Both the position numbers and the translations under genes were made by a program. 64,000 nt of DNA from Thalassotalea sp. Sam97 (lineage in GTDB: Bacteria > Pseudomonadota > Gammaproteobacteria > Enterobacterales > Alteromonadaceae). Under the pieces are notes generated by a model, which worked only from the letters and a program-made list of their open reading frames with translations, made no database searches and was not told the DNA's origin. Within the stretch, counting starts at the first letter, position 1. Every line of letters begins with the position of its first letter. The stretch spans positions 1,488,001 through 1,552,000 of the forward strand of contig NZ_CP166919.1 of NCBI RefSeq assembly GCF_041379765.1, read 5' to 3'. Shown here in pieces: positions 54,212 through 63,497 of this stretch.

Positions 54212-55405
54212 ATGATGAAGACGACGTATATAGTGGACTCATTGTTCACGGGTATTGAGTGGTTAACCAATCAAGCTATCACTGTCGAAGATGGTCATAT
54301 TTTAAATTTCGAGCCGTGTAAAAACAGTAAAGAAATTAAACTTCATGGCAAACTTACGGCAGGTTTTATTGATATTCAAACCAATGGCGGTGGTGGTGTT
54401 TTATTTAACGATCAACCATCTCTGTCAACATTACAAACTATGGTACAAGCTCATGGTCAATACGGTACAACTGGGCTGTTACCTACATTAATAACATCGG
54501 ATAGTCATAGACTGCAAAAAGCAGCTGATAGCGTATCACAGGCCATTAAAGGTAATATGCCTGGTGTATTAGGTATTCATTTTGAGGGACCTCATCTATC
54601 GGTAATAAAAAAAGGCATCCATAGTGAACGACATATTCGGTCCATAACCGATGTCGAGCTAGACGTATTTTGTCGAGATGATTTGGGGGTGAAAATACTC
54701 ACCTTGGCACCAGAAACTGTCGACGTGGATATCATTAGAACCTTGGTTGAGCATGATGTATTGGTGTTTTTAGGTCATTCAAATGCCAATTATCAACAAG
54801 CTAAAGCTGCGTTGGATGCTGGGGCGCGAGGTTTTACCCACGTATTTAATGCCATGTCGGCGTTAACATCACGAGAGCCAAATATGGTCGGAGCAGCTTT
54901 AAGTGATGATAATAGCTTTAATGGCATTATTTTAGATGGCTACCATGTCGACCCCGTTACGGCTCGTATTGCCTATAAAGCAAAAGCAAACGGTAAAACG
55001 TTACTGGTCACCGATGCCATGTCGACCATCGGCTCCAAGCAAAAAATCTTTGAATTTGATGGTCACAAGGTGACGCTGTGCAATGATAAGTTAGTGAGTC
55101 ATACTGGCCAACTTGCTGGCTCGGCATTAACGATGATCACTGCTGTTAATAATGCCCAATCGATGCTCAATGTGGATTTAGATGAAGCCTTAAATATGGC
55201 CAGTTTATACCCGGCCACATGTTTAAAACTGCAGTCAACTCATGGACAACTCGTAGAAGGCGCTAGAGCTGATTTTACGTTACTTAACTCAGAGCATCCG
55301 AGCCAAGTCTTAGGTACATGGATTGCTGGTAAGCAGATATTTAATTTAGGAGCAAATTATGACAAAACTTCAAGGATTGATCGCCGCACCGCATACGCCA
55401 TTTGA
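54212..55405 (+). CDS. nagA: N-acetylglucosamine-6-phosphate deacetylase
   Basis: A 397-residue NagA, which removes acetate from GlcNAc-6-phosphate to give glucosamine-6-phosphate. Motifs include GFIDIQTNGGGG, HFEGPHLS (metal Glu), FLGHSNANY and THVFNAMSAL (His ligands), DGYHVD and LVTDAMST (catalytic Asp). AGGAAC lies before the ATG pair 54212/54215. The C-terminal 47 bases overlap nanA, whose ribosome site lies inside nagA. It converts the product of NanE downstream of sialic-acid cleavage. Confidence 0.95.
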   Translation: MMKTTYIVDSLFTGIEWLTNQAITVEDGHILNFEPCKNSKEIKLHGKLTAGFIDIQTNGGGGVLFNDQPSLSTLQTMVQAHGQYGTTGLLPTLITSDSHRLQKAADSVSQAIKGNMPGVLGIHFEGPHLSVIKKGIHSERHIRSITDVELDVFCRDDLGVKILTLAPETVDVDIIRTLVEHDVLVFLGHSNANYQQAKAALDAGARGFTHVFNAMSALTSREPNMVGAALSDDNSFNGIILDGYHVDPVTARIAYKAKANGKTLLVTDAMSTIGSKQKIFEFDGHKVTLCNDKLVSHTGQLAGSALTMITAVNNAQSMLNVDLDEALNMASLYPATCLKLQSTHGQLVEGARADFTLLNSEHPSQVLGTWIAGKQIFNLGANYDKTSRIDRRTAYAI

Positions 55406-56267
55406 CAAACTAGGTGCAGTAAATCTTCCCGTAATCGACCAACTTGCTGAACATTTAATTAACCAAGGTGTGCGGGGAGTGTATATTTGTGGCACAACCG
55501 GGGAGGGGATTAACTGCTCTGTCGCTGAACGTAAAGCTATCGCTGAGCGTTGGGTGCAAGCTGCTGATGGTCGATTAAGCATAACGATACATACGGGAGC
55601 ATTATCGATTGTCGACACGCTTGAATTAACCGAGCACGCTGGTCAACTTGATATATTCGCCACCTCCGTTATTGCGCCATGTTTCTTTAAGCCGGCCACT
55701 GTTGATAGTTTAGTAGAGTATTGTGCACAAGTGGCAGCTGCCGCGCCAAGCAAACAATTTTATTACTATCATTCAGGCATGTCGGGTGTGATGTTTGATA
55801 TGGAGCAGTTTTTGATCAAAGCTGACAAAGCTATCCCAAATTTAGCTGGAATTAAGTTTAATCATTCTGACTTGTACGAATTTCAGCGTTGTATTCGAGT
55901 GTTCGATGGCAAGTTTGATTTACCCTTTGGTATCGATGAATATTTACCTGGTGGTTTAGCTGTAGGCGCTGTTGGTGCTGTGGGTAGTACCTATAATTAT
56001 GCTGCGCCGTTATTCCAAGATATTATTGACGCATTTAACCGAGGTGATCAGGATACAGTAACTACCCTGATGAGCAAAGTGATTAAGCTTATTCGGCCGT
56101 TAGTAAAATATGGCGGAGTTGCAGCAGGTAAAGAGGCAATGAAACTACACGGAATTGACGTAGGTGATCCGCGTTTACCAATTAAGTCATTAACTAAAGA
56201 AGAAAAACTCGATGTACTATCGATGATGGAACAAGCAGGATTTTTGCAACACCAGCCAAAATCTTAG
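55359..56267 (+). CDS. nanA: N-acetylneuraminate lyase
   Basis: A 302-residue (beta/alpha)8 aldolase of the DapA/NAL family cleaving N-acetylneuraminate to N-acetylmannosamine and pyruvate. GTTGEG (carboxylate-binding), YYYHSG (catalytic Tyr) and the Schiff-base Lys in GIKFNHSD are visible. Surrounding nanE, nanK, nagA, nagB and nanR genes make the sialate assignment firm against dihydrodipicolinate synthase. Starts inside nagA (TAGGAGC ribosome site) and ends before a terminator. Confidence 0.95.
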   Translation: MTKLQGLIAAPHTPFDKLGAVNLPVIDQLAEHLINQGVRGVYICGTTGEGINCSVAERKAIAERWVQAADGRLSITIHTGALSIVDTLELTEHAGQLDIFATSVIAPCFFKPATVDSLVEYCAQVAAAAPSKQFYYYHSGMSGVMFDMEQFLIKADKAIPNLAGIKFNHSDLYEFQRCIRVFDGKFDLPFGIDEYLPGGLAVGAVGAVGSTYNYAAPLFQDIIDAFNRGDQDTVTTLMSKVIKLIRPLVKYGGVAAGKEAMKLHGIDVGDPRLPIKSLTKEEKLDVLSMMEQAGFLQHQPKS

Positions 56268-56290
56268 TATAAAACTTCATTTCACATAGT

Positions 56291-56327
56291 AAGGGCCTGC
56301 TCTTTGATGAGTGGGCCTTTATTTTTT
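56291..56327 (+). terminator. Rho-independent terminator after nanA
   Basis: AAGGGCCTGCTC and GAGTGGGCCTTT form an imperfect 12-base GC-rich stem with a 6-base loop, followed by ATTTTTT. It lies 23 bases after the nanA stop. Confidence 0.85.
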
Positions 56328-56501
56328 ACATTGTTGAGACAATGTAATCAGGATCGTTTGAACAAAAAGGTATCCAAAATACACTGAGTAAGATGAATAA
56401 TGTTGGGCTGAATCGAAAGCGTTTCACTAGTGAAATTAATAACAGATCAACTGCGTTTAGTGTTATTACTAAGTCTTTGTTGCACACTGTATTTGTCTGC
56501 A

Positions 56502-57308
56502 TTAAAGCTTGTGAAAATAGCCAAACTCTTCAATAAGTAAGCGATTTTTCTCTGCTGTCCATTTGAAATAGTTTTGTTCACTAAGCTCTGAAGCTGCGTC
56601 ATTGTCGATAATCACTACGGCATTTTCATGCATTTGCAACATGGTTGCAGGGCAGTTCGCTGAAACAGCACCTGTGATCATCTCATTGACGGCTTTGGCT
56701 TTATTGGCGCCTGTTGCCATCAGTAACACATAACGTGCATCCATGATGGTTTGTATGCCCATGGTCATTGCCATGGTGGGTTGTACTTCGCCTTTATTAA
56801 ATAAGCGAGAATTATCTTTAAGTGTTTGCTGCGTTAGGGTTTTTATTCTGGTTCGTGACGCAAGCGATGAGCCTGGTTCATTAAAGCCAATATGGCCATT
56901 GGCACCAATTCCTAAAATTTGCAAATCAATACCCCCGGCGTGTTCAATGGCGAGTTCATAAGCCAGTCCTTGCTCGCGTGGGTTTTGTTGGTCTGTACAA
57001 GTGGGGAGGTGAGTATTGCCTATATCGATGTCAATGTGATCAAATAACTGCGCATTCATAAATGAGCGATAGCTTTGTGGGTTTGTTTCATGAATTTGAT
57101 GGTATTCATCGAGATTAAAGGTGGTAACCCCTTTAAAGCTTAACTTATTCTCTTGGTGATATTTAGTCAATTGTTCATAGAGAGGAAGAACGGTCGAGCC
57201 TGTTGCTAGCCCTAATACCGCATTAGGGCGTTGTTGTATTAGTGAGGTTATCCATTGCGCGGCCTCTAATGCTACGCTGTTAGCATCTTCACATATGATA
57301 ATTTGCAT
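56502..57308 (-). CDS. nagB: Glucosamine-6-phosphate deaminase
   Basis: A 268-residue NagB, which converts glucosamine-6-phosphate to fructose-6-phosphate and ammonia. Family blocks are LGLATGSTVLPLYEQL (phosphate loop), FNLDEYHQ (catalytic Asp), GIGANGHIGFNEPGSS and LLMATGANKAKAV. Last gene of the minus-strand operon; start 3 bases after the nanK stop. It completes the route from sialic acid to glycolysis. Confidence 0.95.
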   Translation of the reverse strand: MQIIICEDANSVALEAAQWITSLIQQRPNAVLGLATGSTVLPLYEQLTKYHQENKLSFKGVTTFNLDEYHQIHETNPQSYRSFMNAQLFDHIDIDIGNTHLPTCTDQQNPREQGLAYELAIEHAGGIDLQILGIGANGHIGFNEPGSSLASRTRIKTLTQQTLKDNSRLFNKGEVQPTMAMTMGIQTIMDARYVLLMATGANKAKAVNEMITGAVSANCPATMLQMHENAVVIIDNDAASELSEQNYFKWTAEKNRLLIEEFGYFHKL

Positions 57309-57311
57309 TAG

Positions 57312-58169
57312 CTATTTTTCCATACTTGTATAAAGGTAGGCGCCAAGCAGATCTGCATTGGCGCCACACCGAGGAAACAATAAAGTAAATTGATATAATT
57401 TAGGTAAGGCGTCTATAGAGGCGCTAACTTGGCGACGAAAGTATTCATTCATGCCAACGCTACCACCTAGAACAATCATTGATGTGCCAGTAAGTGCTTT
57501 GATACTGGCAAATGCATTGACTAAATCATGTGCACATTCGGCGATGAGTTGCTGTATGGCGGGGTGTGCTAGATAGCGTGTAAATACGTCTTTAGCGGAG
57601 ACTTGTTGCCCTAAAATTGTCGAGGCTCGAGTTGCTATAGCGGTACCAGAAGATAGCGTTTCAATACAATTTTTAAGACCACAGTGGCAGGTGATAGTCG
57701 CTTTTGACGGCACCGACAGATGACCAATATGGGCGCAAAAACCATCGTTGGATGTTACTAATTGACCGTTTTGAATAATGCCAGCGCCGATCCCTGTCGA
57801 TACGGTGACATAGACTAAGGTCTCAGGTTTGCTATCAGGTATGCTTTGATATTCTGCCCATGCAGCGGCTGCGGCGTCATTTAAAATCGTTACCGGTAAG
57901 CGCAACGTTTGTTCCAAGCACGCCTTGACGGGTAGCGAGGCTCTTACCGATAAAAAATTCACGCGATCTTTGCCGACCAATCCCGTGCAGGCAATAGCAA
58001 TATGCTCCGCCTTATCACGCCATTCATGACAAAGTTCGGTAACGACACCAAGTAAATCGTCAATATTGTTATGAATAGGTGAGGGAGCTTTTTTCTGAGC
58101 AAGGATATTGCCATGCTCAACTAATGCGGCTGAAATTTTGGTGCCGCCGATGTCTATGCAAATATACAC
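57312..58169 (-). CDS. nanK: ROK-family N-acetylmannosamine kinase
   Basis: A 285-residue ROK sugar kinase phosphorylating ManNAc with ATP. DIGGTKISAAL is the ATP-binding motif, the catalytic Asp is in ILNDAAAAAWAE and the zinc-site CHCGLKNCIETLSSG with preceding His is intact. Placed between nanE and nagB in a sialate operon, ManNAc specificity is the natural call, though ROK kinases for GlcNAc look alike. Confidence 0.9.
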   Translation of the reverse strand: MYICIDIGGTKISAALVEHGNILAQKKAPSPIHNNIDDLLGVVTELCHEWRDKAEHIAIACTGLVGKDRVNFLSVRASLPVKACLEQTLRLPVTILNDAAAAAWAEYQSIPDSKPETLVYVTVSTGIGAGIIQNGQLVTSNDGFCAHIGHLSVPSKATITCHCGLKNCIETLSSGTAIATRASTILGQQVSAKDVFTRYLAHPAIQQLIAECAHDLVNAFASIKALTGTSMIVLGGSVGMNEYFRRQVSASIDALPKLYQFTLLFPRCGANADLLGAYLYTSMEK

Positions 58170-58177
58170 CGTGTCTC

Positions 58178-58873
58178 CTAAGCGTTGTCGATATGTTGCT
58201 TAAACCATCCCGTGATATGTTCAATACGAGTGATGGCCGAGCCAACGGTTACGCTTAATGCCCCTAATTGAATTGCTTTTTCAGCTCGTTGTGGTGAGTT
58301 ATATCGTCCTTCGGCAATAACGTTTAAACCGAGGTTACTCCAGTCAGCAACAAGCTGATAATCTGGCTCATCAGGCGTGTTATCTAAATCAAGGTAGCCC
58401 GATAAAGTACTACCTATAAATGTACAACCATGCTCAGCGAGCATTTTTCCGGTACCAAAGTCGGCACAATCGGCCATCGCTACGCAACCCGATTGGTGAA
58501 TGGCGTCGAGCAGCTCTAACATTGGCACAGGGCGTACACGGTCAGTGCCATCAAAGGCGATGATGCTGGCTCCTGCATCGGCAAGTGCCGTTACATCTTC
58601 GATAAAGGGGGTAATGCGAACGGACGAGCCTGCTAGATCCCGTTTCACGATGCCGACAATCGGTACTTCAACTGCCTTAGCAACAGCACGTACCTTTTCA
58701 ACCCCTTCAATGCGCAGGCCTTTCGCACCGCCTAGTACAGCCGCTTGCGCCATGGCAACAACATGCTCTATGGTATCCATTGGACCGTCATCAACGGGTT
58801 GACAGGAGACAATAAGCGAGCGGTTAAGTTGGCTAATTAGTGTATCAGCAAGTTGTAGATTTACCGTGCTCAT
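58178..58873 (-). CDS. nanE: N-acetylmannosamine-6-phosphate 2-epimerase
   Basis: A 231-residue (beta/alpha)8 epimerase converting ManNAc-6-phosphate to GlcNAc-6-phosphate. Typical blocks are LIVSCQPVDDGPMD, GLRIEGVEKVRAV, PIVGIVKRDL, MADCADFGTG, VIAEGRYNSP and VTVGSAITR. Starts 10 bases after the transporter stop in the minus-strand operon. Confidence 0.95.
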   Translation of the reverse strand: MSTVNLQLADTLISQLNRSLIVSCQPVDDGPMDTIEHVVAMAQAAVLGGAKGLRIEGVEKVRAVAKAVEVPIVGIVKRDLAGSSVRITPFIEDVTALADAGASIIAFDGTDRVRPVPMLELLDAIHQSGCVAMADCADFGTGKMLAEHGCTFIGSTLSGYLDLDNTPDEPDYQLVADWSNLGLNVIAEGRYNSPQRAEKAIQLGALSVTVGSAITRIEHITGWFKQHIDNA

Positions 58874-58883
58874 AATGCCTCCC

Positions 58884-61307
58884 TTATTGATTGTAAACTG
58901 GCGATTTTTTCATGGTGAATAGCGTTAACCCTGATAAGTCTTTATTGCTAGGTGAAAACGCTAAACTGGCGAGGTAACCAATGACCAAACATGAAACAAT
59001 ACCAATAGATGCGTATAAATAACCATTTGCCCAGCCTAATTGCCATGCCGATATCATTACCACAACGCCACTGACAATACCGATTAATGCGCCTTGCGCA
59101 TTGGCTCTGGCGCTAAGGGCACCTAGAACAAATAGTCCGCCCAGTGCGCCCATAAACATGCCGATTACCTTAAAGTAAGCTTCCATTAGTGAGCGAATTT
59201 CTGGGTTGATAAATATCAAGCCTGCTAAGGTACCGAGGGTGCCCATTGTAAAAGTTAGCCAGCGAGCAGAACGCATATATCCTTGTTCTGTTTTAATGAC
59301 ATTAAATGGACGAATAAAATCCGTTACGACTGTGGTAGCAATAGAATTCATACTTGTGGAAACGGTGGATTGAGCCGCAGCAAAGATCCCAGCAACTATC
59401 AGTCCGGCTAGACCTATTGGCAATTCAGAGGCAATAAAGGTTGGAAATATTTGATCGATTTGGATTGTCGGGTCGAGTTTTTCCGGCTGTGCATGATAGA
59501 AGGCGTAAAGACCTGTCCCTAAACAGAAAAACAATAACGCACCTGGGCCTGCAATAATTGCGTTAGTCCATATTGATTTGGCTGCCGCTTTGGGATTTTT
59601 GGTCACCGTGTAGCGCTGAACGACCGCTTGATCTGCGGTATAGCTCGATAAATTTTGGCCAATGCCACCTAAAATAATGACCCACAAAGCAAGCTCAGTG
59701 ATACTGCCATCGCCAAAATTCAAGTTGGCCATAGTGAATTTGTCATTCATTTGACCAATGCTGATAAATTCAGCAAAACCGCCGTCTAAATTAACCAGAA
59801 TAACGGCAAAACATGCCAAGGCACCGATCAGTAATACAATGGTTTGGATAGTGTCGGTCCAAATCACCGCTTCAATACCACCCAGGGTACAATATAGCAA
59901 GCAGAGAACGCCCATCAATAGCACGCTTTCGGTTGCTGACAGCGGTGTGACTGCCGACAATGCCAATGCGGTTAAGGCCATGACAATGCCCATACGACCA
60001 ATGTGAAATAGGGTAAATAAACCACTGGCAAACAAACGGACGCTCATATTAAAACGTTTTGATAAATACTCGTAAGCACTGGTTGCATCAATTTGACGAA
60101 AGAATGGCATGGCGACATAAATGGCTAGCGGAGCAACCAGAATAATTGTCCAAATACCTAACAATAATACCCAATTGGTTTGATAAACAACAGCAGGCAG
60201 TGCGACGTAGGTTAATGAACTTAACATAGTGGCGTATATGGAGCAGGCAGCAGCCCACCAAGGAATCGATTGGCCACCACGAAAGTAATCGTCCGTCGAC
60301 TTATTTTTGAATACAAAATACAAACCAACAGCGACCATTAATAAAAGATAAACGACAAGTACACTCATATTAACGACACCAAACTCTTTTTTCGGTGGTG
60401 TTAAGCTACCGCTTACTAATCGCCCTTGCTTATTTATCGCCCATGCACGGTTGTTGTGGAATGTTAGCCCTTGAAGGTCACTCGCATCGATAGAAGAACG
60501 ATATACTGTCCACTGCTGAGTGATGGTATTAAAAGATAAAAATTGATTATCTGTTGTTGTCGCCAGTAGATGAGATTGACCGAGCGGATAGATCTCGTTA
60601 ATCATAGCGTGTGAGCTTACGCTAGGTTCATTCGCACGCTGGTGTTGTTGCCAAGATGTTGCCGATAGGCTCCAAAATGGCACATATAGCTTATCGTTCA
60701 CCTGCTGAACGATGCGATCAAATAAATAGAGTTTTTTTCCACTACCATCGTTTTGTGTGCTGAGTAAGCCACTCTGTGTTAACGATTCAGGCAAAGTACT
60801 ATGTTGTTGCCATGATGTATTCTGACCGTTAATGGCTCGCTGTAAGTCTAAACTTAATATTTGCTTGTTAGTTAATACCCATAAACGATTATCAAAGATG
60901 GTGGCATGTTCAACAGCGAATGCTTTTGCAATAACATCAATGGCTTGATAACTTGGCGAGCCGTTATCAAACCATTTGATTAGGGTTAATGTTGGGATGT
61001 GATTTGACGTTTTATCATGATGAATAACGACGTTAAACTGTCGATACGATAATATAGTGAGATTTGTTGCTGTCGTTTCAATCGGAAAGTCGTGTATGGA
61101 AACTTGGCCATTTTCGATAATCGATAGTGTTTTGCTACTTGGTGATACCAAAAAAGTTTTATTGTTATGATGTGCAATAACGCTATCTGAGGACAGCGGC
61201 GCACTTAATGGCTGACTCAACCATTGAATCTCAGTATTCGCGAAAGACAATCCAGCCCAATTAAATAACAAAATAAATGCTAAGGCTTTTATTGTTAAAT
61301 TATTCAT
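58884..61307 (-). CDS. Sialate transporter: NanM-like Kelch domain fused to a sodium/solute symporter
   Basis: An 807-residue two-part protein. A signal peptide (to about SFANTE) and a 290-residue extracytoplasmic beta-propeller-like domain rich in LW/WQQ repeats, resembling NanM-type sialic-acid mutarotase, precede about thirteen membrane segments of the sodium/solute symporter family (STDDYFRGGQSIPWWA, LGGIEAVIWTDTIQT, AAQSTVSTSMNSIATT). The fused propeller would equilibrate sialate anomers where the symporter takes them up. First gene of the transporter-nanE-nanK-nagB operon. Kelch repeats are degenerate, so the mutarotase label is less certain than the symporter. Confidence 0.85.
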   Translation of the reverse strand: MNNLTIKALAFILLFNWAGLSFANTEIQWLSQPLSAPLSSDSVIAHHNNKTFLVSPSSKTLSIIENGQVSIHDFPIETTATNLTILSYRQFNVVIHHDKTSNHIPTLTLIKWFDNGSPSYQAIDVIAKAFAVEHATIFDNRLWVLTNKQILSLDLQRAINGQNTSWQQHSTLPESLTQSGLLSTQNDGSGKKLYLFDRIVQQVNDKLYVPFWSLSATSWQQHQRANEPSVSSHAMINEIYPLGQSHLLATTTDNQFLSFNTITQQWTVYRSSIDASDLQGLTFHNNRAWAINKQGRLVSGSLTPPKKEFGVVNMSVLVVYLLLMVAVGLYFVFKNKSTDDYFRGGQSIPWWAAACSIYATMLSSLTYVALPAVVYQTNWVLLLGIWTIILVAPLAIYVAMPFFRQIDATSAYEYLSKRFNMSVRLFASGLFTLFHIGRMGIVMALTALALSAVTPLSATESVLLMGVLCLLYCTLGGIEAVIWTDTIQTIVLLIGALACFAVILVNLDGGFAEFISIGQMNDKFTMANLNFGDGSITELALWVIILGGIGQNLSSYTADQAVVQRYTVTKNPKAAAKSIWTNAIIAGPGALLFFCLGTGLYAFYHAQPEKLDPTIQIDQIFPTFIASELPIGLAGLIVAGIFAAAQSTVSTSMNSIATTVVTDFIRPFNVIKTEQGYMRSARWLTFTMGTLGTLAGLIFINPEIRSLMEAYFKVIGMFMGALGGLFVLGALSARANAQGALIGIVSGVVVMISAWQLGWANGYLYASIGIVSCLVIGYLASLAFSPSNKDLSGLTLFTMKKSPVYNQ

Positions 61308-61619
61308 TATTTTTCTATTCCTTGCATGTTGTATACCTGTTATACCACCAGGGGTGTTTTAATACTAGACGATAATTGGGATTTTTTTCTACAAAAATTG
61401 GTTGTAAATTGTTTGCTGCGATGGACTGCTTTCATACAAACGCACGAAATGTTATGTGAATGGAACTTCAATAAGTCAGCTTTCAAGGCTTAACGTCACC
61501 CGTCTGAAGTGAAACGTAAGCGACGAAGGTGAATTATGCCGTGAGTATATGGCGCTTGACCTCGGCGTTGCTGCAATGTTAATAACGTTGTTATAGGGGC
61601 TCATTTTGAGCGTGGCATT
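61308..61619. promoter_or_regulatory. Divergent non-coding region between transporter operon and esterase
   Basis: These 312 bases hold no gene. A NanR-type operator lies at 61333-61348 close to the transporter start. The rest is AT-rich; the promoter hexamers of the two divergent genes are not clear. No second operator was seen close to the esterase start. Confidence 0.6.
61333..61352 (-). promoter_or_regulatory. NanR-type operator of the transporter-nanE-nanK-nagB operon
   Basis: On the minus strand TGGTATAACAGGTATA holds two exact GGTATA half-sites three bases apart, the form bound by E. coli NanR. It shares 15 identical bases with the operator at 51.1 kb. It lies about 26 bases before the transporter start codon. 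Confidence 0.85.
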
Positions 61620-62465
61620 ATGACGAGATCGGCTGTGGATAACGAGACAAACGACATAAAATTGACAACGCTCAGTCAGGCACCGATGACATACACGCAC
61701 CAAGAACGTGAGTATGTTTCTGATATTTGGGGCACTAAGGTCGTCACAAATGTGTCTCAACCGACATTAGAAACCTACCGGCCTAGCGCATCACAGCAAA
61801 CAGATACGGCAGTTATTATCGCACCTGGTGGTGGGCTATACGCGCAAAGTATTGAAAGTGAAGGTAGAGATGTTGCTCATTGGCTGAATCGAAAAGGCAT
61901 CACCGCGTTTGTTTTACGCTATCGTTTAATGCCAACGTCGTACGACGGCGTCGCTGATCTTGAAGTTGATTGGCAAGCAGACTATCAGCAATCTGTAGCT
62001 AAAGCGAAGTTAACGTTACCTTATGCGGTTGATGATGCATTAACAGCAATGGAATATGTAAGGACTAGGGCAAGCAAGTATGGTATCAATCCGAGCAAAA
62101 TTGGTCTAATGGGTTTCTCTGCCGGGGGCAGTGTTGCGTTAGGTGCAAGTTATCGATACCAGAGCAATTCAAAACCTGATTTTGTAGTGCCTGTTTACCC
62201 GTGGATCGACGTTGTTAATATTGAACAACCCAAAGCCGATGCTCCCCCTATGATCATTGTTTGTGCCACCGATGATAGTCTTGGCTTAGCAAAGGGTGCT
62301 CTTAATTTATACAACTCTTATCTTGCAGCCGAAAAACATGTCGCTTTACATATGTATGATGAAGGAGGTCATGGATTTGGTATGAACAAACAAGGTTTGC
62401 CATCAGATACTTGGATAGAAAGGGTTTATGATTGGCTCGTTGCCGAAAACTGGGTTGGTAATTAG
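61620..62465 (+). CDS. Alpha/beta-hydrolase esterase, possible sialate O-acetylesterase
   Basis: A 281-residue esterase of the acetylxylan-esterase/BD-FAE-like group. The oxyanion segment IIAPGGGLYAQS, the nucleophile elbow GFSAGGS, the Asp in VCATDDSLG and the His in EGGHGFGM are present. No signal peptide, so cytoplasmic. It lies between the transporter operon and nanR, which suggests removal of O-acetyl groups from imported sialic acids. Carbohydrate deacetylation of another sugar is the alternative. Confidence 0.82.
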   Translation: MTRSAVDNETNDIKLTTLSQAPMTYTHQEREYVSDIWGTKVVTNVSQPTLETYRPSASQQTDTAVIIAPGGGLYAQSIESEGRDVAHWLNRKGITAFVLRYRLMPTSYDGVADLEVDWQADYQQSVAKAKLTLPYAVDDALTAMEYVRTRASKYGINPSKIGLMGFSAGGSVALGASYRYQSNSKPDFVVPVYPWIDVVNIEQPKADAPPMIIVCATDDSLGLAKGALNLYNSYLAAEKHVALHMYDEGGHGFGMNKQGLPSDTWIERVYDWLVAENWVGN

Positions 62466-62542
62466 TGACAATTCCTTTAACACGCTACTGAGTTCCCGAC
62501 TAAATTGTTGCAGGGGGCATTAACTGTTGCGTCAATGGCAAT

Positions 62543-62569
62543 AAAAAAGGACCTGGCGAAGCAGATCCT
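62543..62569 (-). terminator. Rho-independent terminator after nanR
   Basis: Read on the minus strand, AGGATCTG-CTTCGC-CAGGTCCT forms an 8-base stem with one wobble, followed by TTTTTT. It lies 27 bases after the nanR stop. Confidence 0.85.
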
Positions 62570-62595
62570 CATTGGTATTGTCTTATGATGCTGAA

Positions 62596-63303
62596 TTATT
62601 CTGCGTAATACTTATCGAATACGTATTTAATATGCTGAGTCAGTGCTTTATCTGCTGCTTGCACATCATGCGCTTTGATGGCCTCGAAAATGGCTTTATG
62701 ATCAGCGTAACTTTTTTCATTAAGTTCTAAATTATTTTGTGTACTTGGTCTTGAGTCGATAACCCAGTCAACCAATGCCTGATGAACAGCAACAAATATT
62801 GGGTTGTTTGGAATCGATGCAATAACACGATGAAAGTAAATATCGGTTTTCTTAAATTGGTTATCGTTATCTAAGGCCTTTTTATTGCGCTCAAGGGCTT
62901 GTTCTAATTCGGCTATTTGCTCATCAGTGGCATTTTCGGCAGCGTATCGTACTAAACTTGATTCAAAAAACGTCCGTAACTGATCAAAATATTTTAATCC
63001 ATTAGGCTGTGCTAGGAAGTCTTTTGATAAGCCGGATAGCTCTGAGATAATCGTGTCGGCAGACGGGCGAGTTACTCGAGTTCTTTCACCTGAACTGATC
63101 TTGACTAAGCCTTTACGTTGTAGTGCTGACAGCGCATCACGTATAGAAGGGCGGCCAACGCCAAAGGCAGTCATAAGGTCACGCTCTGAAGGCAATGCTT
63201 CACCTTCAGAAAGCTCACCTTGCCTGATCATCATTTCCAGCTCTTCTTCGACTGTTTCAGATAATTTTTTTCTTACAACTGGTTTTTTAATTGATATGCT
63301 CAT
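62596..63303 (-). CDS. nanR: GntR/FadR-type regulator of sialic-acid genes
   Basis: A 235-residue FadR-subfamily repressor very close in sequence to E. coli NanR: VRKKLSETVEEELEMMIRQG, LPSERDLMTAFGVGRPSIRD and VTRPSADTIISELSGLSKDF match almost word for word. The helix-turn-helix and wing are followed by an all-helical FCD domain with metal-ligand His residues (FHRVIA, DHKAIF), where sialic acid binds in E. coli NanR. GGTATA half-sites upstream of both sialate operons support the assignment. ATG 63303 has better spacing from AGAAGGA than ATG 63312. Confidence 0.93.
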   Translation of the reverse strand: MSISIKKPVVRKKLSETVEEELEMMIRQGELSEGEALPSERDLMTAFGVGRPSIRDALSALQRKGLVKISSGERTRVTRPSADTIISELSGLSKDFLAQPNGLKYFDQLRTFFESSLVRYAAENATDEQIAELEQALERNKKALDNDNQFKKTDIYFHRVIASIPNNPIFVAVHQALVDWVIDSRPSTQNNLELNEKSYADHKAIFEAIKAHDVQAADKALTQHIKYVFDKYYAE

Positions 63304-63336
63304 GATATCCATCCTTCTATCACCCTATTGAGCTAT

Positions 63337-63396
63337 TATACCAGTGCAATTGTATTTGTGTAGTAAAAATTTCAATGTGGGTAAATTTTCTATACC
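63337..63396. promoter_or_regulatory. GGTATA half-sites upstream of nanR
   Basis: TATACC occurs at 63337-63342 and 63391-63396 (GGTATA on the minus strand), each followed by AG. They are 54 bases apart and single, so weak or partial NanR sites are possible at best. Confidence 0.4.
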
Positions 63397-63497
63397 AGCA
63401 TTATGCATTAATCGTGTTTACGCTCGTCGCAAGCATATACGGTGCAATGGCAATGATCCGACACAGCGGTGAATTCGCTAAAGCAGCCATTTAGCGA

